NCBI GenBank assembly: GCA_027186245.1
Contig: CP114486.1
Coordinates: 1,116,001 to 1,180,000, forward strand
Direction of reading: 5' to 3'
Length of the DNA stretch: 64,000 nucleotides
From: Coriaria nepalensis
Lineage: Eukaryota; Streptophyta; Magnoliopsida; Cucurbitales; Coriariaceae
Below are positions 56,313 through 64,000 of the stretch, one piece after another. Both the position numbers and the translations under genes were made by a program. Numbering within the stretch: the first letter of the stretch is position 1; the number at the start of each line of letters is the position of its first letter. The notes under the pieces are model-generated. The model saw only the letters and a list, made by a program, of their open reading frames with translations. It was not told where the DNA came from and made no database searches.

Positions 56313-58292
56313 TTAAACTCGGCAAGTTTTGGCGAGGTAATCACATCCAGCATACACTTCTAAACCCGACTCTTCTAGCTGTTCTTCTCTAAAGCAAGCA
56401 CATCGCCTACTCATCTTCCCCGTCAATGCAATTTCTAAAGGCCTTTGAACCAATCTTGGAAATCCATCATCACACCAAACCTAGCCCCAAAAAAAAAAAT
56501 TCACAAACACCGAGATAAGACTCCAAGACCATTTAATAAATCATAGCATAAAAAAATTTAGAGTCATTTGCAATTCAGTAATAAGTGGCGAGCACAATGT
56601 TCATAAAAATATGTACCTCCCCACCCTCAGCTTGACTCCATTTTGAATTGCAGCTAGGTTGTTTAGCTTCTTCTTTCTTCTGTTTTTCCAAAAGCTGCGC
56701 ACCTCTGGCTGCTTTTGCTTCAACTCCTTTTAGGTGTTTCGTGGGATTTCCTTGGCTGTCATAATAAAGACCCACTAGCTTACCTACAAACCTGCCTTTC
56801 AAATACACAGTCTATCAGGAAGTAAAAACCAATCACTATGCTCGGTTCATGAAAAATTTGAACTTTTAGTAGTAATATGTCTGAGGAAAGGATAGTTAAC
56901 TCACGTGTAGCTTCTTAAGTAGAAATCCCGCCATTCAACAATACTCTTAACCTGTAAAATTAAATCATCCAATAAAAAGCCTGCATATGAAAAATTGGCT
57001 GAAAATATTCATTCAAAGTTGTGAAGCTCAAACTGTGAGAGGAATAAGGTCGGATGAGTAATCATTTTGTAGTAAACAGTTGTTTCATTCATATATAATA
57101 AAAAATAATTAGGTGAAGCAGATAGAAATAGGGGTAGTAAGAGCATTACATCAGTGCTTGATAAACCACGCAGAGAATCCATTAGCCCTTCTCCTATAGT
57201 AGTCACACACACAAGAAGTCAAGTGATGCTAGACCAGTAATGCTCATATAAAGATTACGTAGCACGTTGTTGTAAGAGTTTAATAAGCATTTGAAAAGTT
57301 TATGTTTTAGCAAATTAAAAGCAGAGCCTGAAAGAAATAAATTTTCTTCGTCACAGTATTCAATTCTTAATTTTTATTAAAAGATGCAAAAAGGAGATTT
57401 TATGCCTGACTTCATCGGCCTCTGAATTACTTCTATACCAAATCTATGGAATATATAGCTCAACTACAACCACAAAGAAAAAGTTAACCTTACGGTTACG
57501 ATGCAAGAAATTTGAGAAATAATAATTTTACTTGACGGGAATCCTTTCTTTTTTTTGCTTGTAACCATAAAATCGGTTTCTACCTGTGAAGTTTCCAGAA
57601 ACAAATGAACGGGAAGCATCTCTGATTGGATCGGTTGCGTACCAAAAAAAAAAAAAAAACATGTCATATAGAAGTCAAGAATCACTTGATCTGTATCATT
57701 ATCAGTAATCCAACAACACATGATTTAAGAAGAAGATAAAAAAATAAAACCTTCCAGCAAAGTGATTGTAACCCCCTCCAACACCATAATGAGATTTCCC
57801 TTTGGTAACATCAAAGACAGATCTGATAGCAAAAATACAAAGATAACCACAAAAAAGATTCAAACTTGTTATGAAATTGGAACTTCACTAAATATAATGA
57901 ATACAAACAGAGAAAGGGGAGGATCAACAGTAAAACCCGAGTATTCCTAAGAGGATGGGCAGCTTTGCATCAGTCCCATTGTACAAAGCCAGTTCCTCAA
58001 CTCTGTACAATCTCTAGAAATCCAAGGCAGAGCCATTATATGAACCTCACATTCATCCTCAATCAGAAATGAATTCACACAGTTGAGAAAAGAAAATGAA
58101 TGGCAACAATGAAAACACGTGTATTGATATGATCAGAAGGAAAAACACCTAGAAATTTTTTGAGCGGAACGATACCTTTTCAAGGGAAGTAGGAGAGGAA
58201 TATCGAGATTTAAGGGAAGAACTGAGGAGGAGAGCAGCGACAGCTACCAAAACGGCTAAGATTCCAAGGTTAGGGACCGCCCTCCAGACCAT
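56313..58292 (-). CDS. MAPR4: Membrane-associated progesterone-binding (neudesin-like) protein 4
   Basis: Six or seven small - strand exons. The start at 58292 gives MVWRAVPNLGILAVLVAVAA then LLLSSS, a signal anchor. Next come SVFDVTKGKSHYGVGGGYNH (57828-57752), DASRSFVSGNFTG (about 57630-57586), EGLMDSLRGLSSTDV, VKSIVEWRDFYLRSY (about 56954-56896), FVGKLVGLYYDSQGNPTKHL and a Cys-rich end, VWCDDGFPRLVQRPL to DYLAKTCRV, with a stop at 56313-56315. The central part is a cytochrome b5-like heme/steroid-binding domain of the MAPR family, and the tail matches plant MAPR4 (At4g14965 type). It is likely an ER-membrane or secreted heme-binding protein; its role in plants is poorly known. The exons traced are intact. 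Confidence 0.88.
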
Positions 58293-61200
58293 CTTCCCCG
58301 GTCGTCTCCGGCTAGTCAGATCGCCGTTTCAGAATTCAGAGTCCACTTGTAGAAATTCTAATGTACTTATGATGCTTGTACCATCTGCAAATATATCCAT
58401 TCGATTCAGAGTCTCCACTAAAACAAATGGATCGGACCGTCCGATTTCATTAAAGAAAAAAGGGGACGGCCCGATTTTAGTGGGAAAGAATATTGCTTCC
58501 AACTCTTCTTCGAGTAAAAGGATTGGGCCTTGGATCCAGACGTAGACCGTACGGACTATATTTATTACATTTTATTTAAGGAAGTGGGCCCATTTTAATA
58601 GTTGGATGAGGGGAGAGAAAAAATTTGGTCCGATGAAGTGTTGTAATCGTTGAAGGAGAGAAATAATTGATTTACATTATCGGTCTGGATGGATTTACTA
58701 GATTGATACGGTTTGGATGGGTTTGGATCCATATAAATTGGACTCAATTCTCACTCATCTTCTTCTTTCTCTTCTCTAATGGAAGGTGGATTCAGTCCAG
58801 AATACTTTATCCAGATGAAAAGCCAAGGTTGATAAGGACATGATCTAAGGCCATAATTATGAAGATATGAGCAAATTTTTAGGGTTTATATTTCTAACCC
58901 TTTGGATCATGTCCTTTTTAATTTTAGCCTTCCATCTTGACGTATTTGGAAAGAGTCCTCTACACAGAATTCACCTCCGGATGCATCCAGATGAAAGGGG
59001 CGTGATCCAAGAGTTGGAAATGTCCACATCGGAATAATGAAGGTACGAGCAAATTCTTCTTTATAGGCTTACCATCGGATCTAGTTTCTCCTTTAAGCTA
59101 TATATATGTACATGACGGATTTTTTTGTGCATACTGAGTTTATCATATATCGATCAATCACAATCATACTTAGTCATACCAGCTTTCAATCGAATCTTGT
59201 ATGCATGTATGCGATTGTGAAGAAATAAAGTTTGTGTAGTACGTATGTACCTGTGTAAGAAATGAACTTTGTCTACAACATATCTACCATCTTTGATTCA
59301 TTCTAATCGAGGCTATGTAATCAGATGCTTGCTTATCATGTTTGCCAAACTGAAGAAAGAATGCAGTGCAAGAACCATCAAGTGCTGTGCATTTTAACAT
59401 TTATAAGATAAATAGGGGCTAAAACTCGAGCAAATCTCAAGGACTCAAACATTTGAGTGTAAGTACAGAACCAGAACCAGCTGAAATCAGTCTAGAGTCT
59501 AGATATACGTAATTTTGGAAAACATTTCCCCAACATTTATGTATGAGTCCTTGGTGAAGCTTTCGATTTGGCTGCCATAGCGAATGCAACATACTATTTC
59601 AGAGTCACCAACTCAACGGTCATGATCAGTCCTCATATTATAATCCTAGCCGCTTCTTGATATAGGCTCAAGTTAGTTGACTCTTGACTGTTAGCTGTTA
59701 GTTTAGTTAGAACTGAATTCAATCGGTTCGGTTAATCATGTATAAATAGCAGAATGATTGTAACTAGACCTTATCTTTAGGAATGGCTGAAACTGGAGCT
59801 TAGGCTTGTATTGGGAGTTCCCCTTCACTCGAAGAAGGCTGACCGGAATAAAGATTTATTTTTTGCTTGTTCAATTATGTCTGTGTGTGCTAGATTGTGT
59901 CGTTCTTACTGTAGTTATCGAGTCAAAACAACGATTCCGGGATTGGGTTCATTACACACAACAAAAGGAAAAATCTGTTCCCAACGCGCACGCCTCTCGA
60001 TAAAAGTCGGAAATCAGTTTGTTTTTTTTTTCAATTTTCTTCTGAAACTTTCCCGGCAAGCAAACAGAGTAATAGACATACATCATTTCAGCCAAAGAAA
60101 ACGAAACGAAAAATTCAAAAGAAGAAAAGGAAAGTAGAACGCACCGACAATCACAGCTGAATATACGTCAGAATCGCCGGAAGCTATTTGCTCTTGCTCC
60201 GTGTATGAATAGTTCTTCTCGTAGAAGGAAACGAGAAAGAAGAACAGTAGACTGTAGAGAGAAGGTAATACAGCCCTTTTTCCCAACTCACCGCGTCGTC
60301 AATTTTTTTCCTTCTTTTTCGTTCATATATTTACCGCGACCTGACAAACAGGCCCAAAAGATCCACCGTATAAATATAGCCCATTAAACCCAATTTCATC
60401 TGCAACGGCCCAAATTGAAAGCCCAGGAAGAGGGAGGAGAAGAAGAGGAGGAAGAAGAAGAAGAAGAAGAAGAAGAAGAAGACGAAGAAGAAGGCGTGAA
60501 ATGGCCATGTTCTCTTCCCCATTTACGTGCGCCAGGGTATGGGGTTTGGGGTTTGTTATTTTACAGTAACCCCCTTGAGTTGTTTCCTCCACGTAAAGAT
60601 GTACACTTCCCACAAAAAATAAAATAAAAAAAAATAAAAAATAAAAAAAAAATAAAAAAAAAGAAGAATGCTGTAAGCTGCCGAACCCTTTAGCTCCATC
60701 TTCTAATCCCAAATTCCAATCTCAGAAATGGATATCATCATCTCTTGCTGTTTCTTTTAGACCTTTTTCCACCTTCATCACTCCCTCTCCATTTCTGTTT
60801 CCTTTAATCTGCTGTATCTTGTTCATCATCGTCATCATCATCTTCTACTTCTTTCTGCACGCAAAGATAAAAACCTCTTCTTTCGTCGGTTGCTGAATCG
60901 ATTCTTGCTTGCGACCCTCGGTGAGTCAAACATTTATTCTCATCAAGCTCTTCTTTACTTTTTTCTTTCTCGGTAATTAACGTGCTTGATCATTCTCTCT
61001 CTACTATTATTCTTTTTTTCTTTTTACATAAAAAATTACTTTACCTCAATAATTACTTTACCATCTGATTGATTGGTAACTGTATCTTTAATTGATTATC
61101 GGAGTTTAGATCTTCGATAAAGTTTGATTTTGACGGCAGCGCCATTTCTGGTTGTGCGGATTCAGGTAATTTGGAGTTCTGGAGTTAGATCATGCTTGTT

Positions 61201-61636
61201 CTAAGATTTATGAAGCGTGTTTTGTAGTTACGTTGCTTTTTGAGTTACTTTGTGGTTCAAATTAATGCTTGGTACAGCTATTTGATTAATAAGCTCAAAT
61301 GGCATAAGTTTTTCTTACGCGGTTGATGGCAACTAGATGGAGAAACCATCTGACTAAGGGTCTGAAATATGCATTATTCTTTAGGATTTATTGGTGATAG
61401 CAACTAAATGTTTCTTTTTTGGTTTTATTGCTTTGTATTTTATTTGGTCGGTTATCATAATGTTTCTCTGAATATTTTGGATTTTGATGACTGTTGTTTT
61501 TTCTTTCTCTGGTTTAAGATCTTGTGTAGGGGTTGCTACTTGGGCTAATTGGGGGCATTTTTTTCCTCGAGATTATATTGTCTTTGATTAATACTTCTTC
61601 CATCGTAGTAATATATGGGCTGAGGTGGCACATTTC
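58293..61636. other. Intergenic region with site II promoter and 5' UTR of the WD40 gene
   Basis: 58293-59700 has no gene. 59670-59960 has LTR-like features (TATAAATA near 59741, AATAAA near 59838). Site II words lie at 60351-60356 and 60407-60412, with TATAAATA at 60369-60376. A GAA/AAG repeat is at about 60440-60496, and A-rich sequence at 60615-60665. 60720-61636 is probably 5' UTR with an intron (donor GGTGAGTC near 60918) of the next gene. Confidence 0.5.
60440..60496. repeat. AAG microsatellite
   Basis: GAA/AAG repeated about 15 times with one GAC interruption, in the upstream region of the WD40 gene. GAA-rich sequence in 5' regions is common in plants. Confidence 0.8.
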
Positions 61637-64000
61637 ATGGGAGGTTTAGAGGATGAAGAACCAGTCTCAAAACGAATGAAAGTATCCTCAGGAGAACTCA
61701 GAGGCCTTTCGAACGGTTCTTCTGTCTTAAAGCCTGTGGCTGGCTCCTCAAGAAACCTGATGGCTCGCCCCCTACCATCTGGAGGGGATGATGAGGTTGT
61801 TGGTTCAAAAGGGGTTATTAAGAAAGTGGAGTTTGTCCGGATAATAGCTAATGCTTTATATTCTCTTGGTTATAATAAAAGCGGTGCTCATCTAGAGGAA
61901 GAGTCTGGAATATCTTTACATTCTTCTGTTGTAAGTCTGTTTATGCAGCAAATTCTTGATGGGAATTGGTATGAAAGTGTGGGCACGTTGCAGAAAATTG
62001 GTCTGTCAGATGAAAGAACTGTCAAATCAGCATCTTTTCTGATTATGGAGCAGAAGTTTTTTGAGCTTTTGGAAAGGGAAGAAGTCATGGAAGCATTGAA
62101 AACGTTGAGGACTATGATATCTCCACTTACCGTTAATGATAACAGGGTCCGTGAACTTTCATCTTGCTTACTTTCTCCTTCACTTAATGGTGTTGTTGGT
62201 TCAGAGGGCAGGAATAATAAGATGAAGGCAAAATCTCGGTCAAAATTGTTGGAAGAATTGCAGAAACTTCTTCCTCCAACAGTGATGATACCTGAAAGAA
62301 GGTTGGAACATTTAGTTGAACAGGCCCTTCTCTTGCAACGAGATGCATGTGTTTTTCATAATTCCTCGAATAAGGAAATGTCCTTATACATAGATCATCA
62401 CTGTGGAAGAGATCAGATTCCTTCCCAAACTACGCAGGTTTGGAAATATTCATCACAACTTTTGACATTGATATTCTTTTGTTTATTTAATTTTTTTTCC
62501 TAGATCGTCATAGAAAGCATTCTTTTGAACTTTGTTAATGCATATTGTGGGTAGATAATTGCAGAACTGAGCTACTGGCCTTACTTATACAATATATTGG
62601 ATAATTTTCTCTTCCCTTAGAACATAAATATAATCTTTTGTCAGGAGGCTAAAAGGTCCATATGTTTTGATGCAGTTATTACAAGCACATGATGACGAAG
62701 TCTGGTTTTTGCAATTTTCTCATGATGGGAAATACTTAGCTTCCTCGTCCAGTGACAGAACAACAATCATATGGGAGGTAAAGTCTGTTAGTTTGAAATT
62801 CATAATCCATGTTCGGCTGCTCCTCGCATTGGGAGAAAAAAAAATGATATGTTCATGTCTTGTTTGCCACTTGGTTAATCACCCAGATTTAGTTTTATTA
62901 GTAGTGTTGTCTATCCTTGTCAATGTCTTGATTATTGTGCACATGAGGAATTTTGATGAAATGCTTGGATATTGGCTTATGCATGTATGATGTTTTCCTG
63001 TATTTCCGTTTCTCTTAAGAATTAATAGCCATAGTATGTAGAAGCATAAACCCATGGCCAATATATGTTATAACAATCCCAATTTATCCACAAACTTTCT
63101 TCAAATCTACTTCACTTTCTCTCTTATGCTCTTTTGTAGATGGACTTGAATGGTGAGTTCTCTTTAAAGCACAGACTCCATGGTCACCAGAAATCAGTCT
63201 CCTCAGTTTCATGGAGTCCAGATGATTGTCAGCTACTTACCTGTGGGATGGAGGAGGCTGTAAGGCGCTGGGATGTTTCGTCTGGTGAGTGTCTTCATGT
63301 TTATGAGAAGGGCCCTATTGGGCTGATTTCTTGTGGATGGTTTCCGGATGGAAAACAGATCTTCACCGGTGTTAGTGACAAGAGTATCTGCATGTGGGAC
63401 ATGGATGGGAAGGAGTTTGAGTGTTGGAAAGGGCAAAGGACCCAGAAGATATCAGATATAGAAATAACAGATGATGGGAAGCAGATTATTAGTATTTCTA
63501 GAGAAAATGCTATACTTCTGTTTGACAGGGAGGCTAAAGCTGAGAGATGGATTCCAGAGGATCAAACTATAACTTCTTTTCAGTTATCGAGGGATAATAA
63601 ATTCTTGCTAGTTAATCTCTTGAACCAAGAAATACATCTTTGGGATATAGAAGAACCTGCATTCATTGGCAAGTTCAAAGGGCATAAGCACACTCGGTTT
63701 GTTATTAGGTCCTGTTTTGGAGGACTGGAACAAGCTTTCATTGCTAGTGGTAGTGAAGATTCTCAGGTATGGCCTTTTGTTTTGTCATTTGAAGTTACTA
63801 TCTCTCTTTTTGCAAAAGATTTAATCAATGGCATATACTTGGAATTTTGCTGTGTGCCTTTATGACACTGCTACTTAATGAGATACTATTTTCACAATTC
63901 CGTTGTAAGTTTATATGTTTGTGAAGGAGAAGCACCACTTTGATCTACTATGAACATACAATCAGCGTTGTGGAGTTTTATAATCATTTTACTCTGGGCT
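61637..64000 (+). CDS. WDR26: LisH-CTLH-WD40 protein, WDR26/GID7 type (3' partial)
   Basis: Exons 61637-62437, 62676-62777 and 63140-63766 all join at phase 0; the rest of the gene lies beyond the window. It starts MGGLEDEEPVSKRMKVSSGE. A LisH motif is at about residues 61-95 (EFVRIIANALYSLGYNKSGA), then CTLH (SLFMQQILDGNWYESVGTLQ). WD40 repeats begin LLQAHDDEVWFLQFSHDGKY, HGHQKSVSSVSWSPDDCQLL and follow to FKGHKHTRFVIRSCF. WDR26-type proteins are subunits of the CTLH/GID ubiquitin ligase; the Arabidopsis relative is At5g08560. An in-frame GTG 12 bases upstream is not a start. The fourth exon is not seen before 64000. The acceptor of exon 2 is placed at GATGCAG so that TTQ-LLQAHDDEV is continuous. 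Confidence 0.9.

Noticed and set aside
60331..60712. Long low-complexity frames (poly-Phe/Leu or poly-Glu) near 60.3-60.7 kb
   Set aside because: They are translations of the AAG/CTT microsatellite and A-rich tracts.
1..64000. CRISPR arrays, bacterial operons, prophage or replication origins
   Set aside because: Introns, plant gene families and promoter types show nuclear plant DNA; no spaced direct-repeat array is visible.

Overview
The window is nuclear DNA from a flowering plant, most likely a eudicot. Evidence: GT-AG introns in AT-rich spacers, plant-specific families (GRAS, E-class PPR, UGT85, CYSTM, hevein-like), plant-type GABA transaminase and glycine cleavage H protein, telobox and site II promoters, and Ty1/copia debris. 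I cannot name the species or family.

1-28.6 kb is ordinary single-copy gene space. On the + strand: the 3' part of glycine cleavage H protein, an unidentified 66-residue membrane protein, GABA transaminase (POP2), a decayed UGT82A1-like gene and an E-class PPR protein. On the - strand: three small secreted CX3C-type peptides, a SCL23-like GRAS factor, ribosomal protein L27, a three-exon CYSTM protein, the ER chaperone HSP70-17 (ends in KDEL) and a carnosine N-methyltransferase-like protein. Exon-like coding sequence just past that last gene is unassigned.

28.6-54.7 kb is a UGT85-type glucosyltransferase array. Five genes look intact: 29088-30620 (-), 37289-38809 (+), 40581-42151 (-), 43756-45326 (-) and 46685-48311 (-); a sixth intact gene is at 50611-52231 (-). 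All six share one intron at the same position and phase. Between them lie a 5'-truncated near-copy (53168-54673), two decayed copies (31664-32628, 34520-35640) and small relics near 49.5 and 50.5 kb. The array grew by at least two segmental duplications, one of which copied the first exon of the methyltransferase gene, and probably by gene conversion. A stand-alone hevein-like peptide gene and a copia fragment lie inside it.

54.7-64 kb returns to conserved genes: decayed exons resembling FANCD2, a neudesin-type heme/steroid-binding protein (MAPR4-like) and the 5' part of a LisH-CTLH-WD40 protein (WDR26/GID7 type) that runs off the window. From memory, FANCD2 and MAPR4 are also neighbours in Arabidopsis, so the array may have ended up against, or broken, the FANCD2 locus.

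No wholly new system is evident. The UGT genes probably act alone on small aglycones and the housekeeping genes are functionally unrelated. The most informative parts are the birth-and-death history of the UGT array, the CX3C peptide trio and the FANCD2 remnant.
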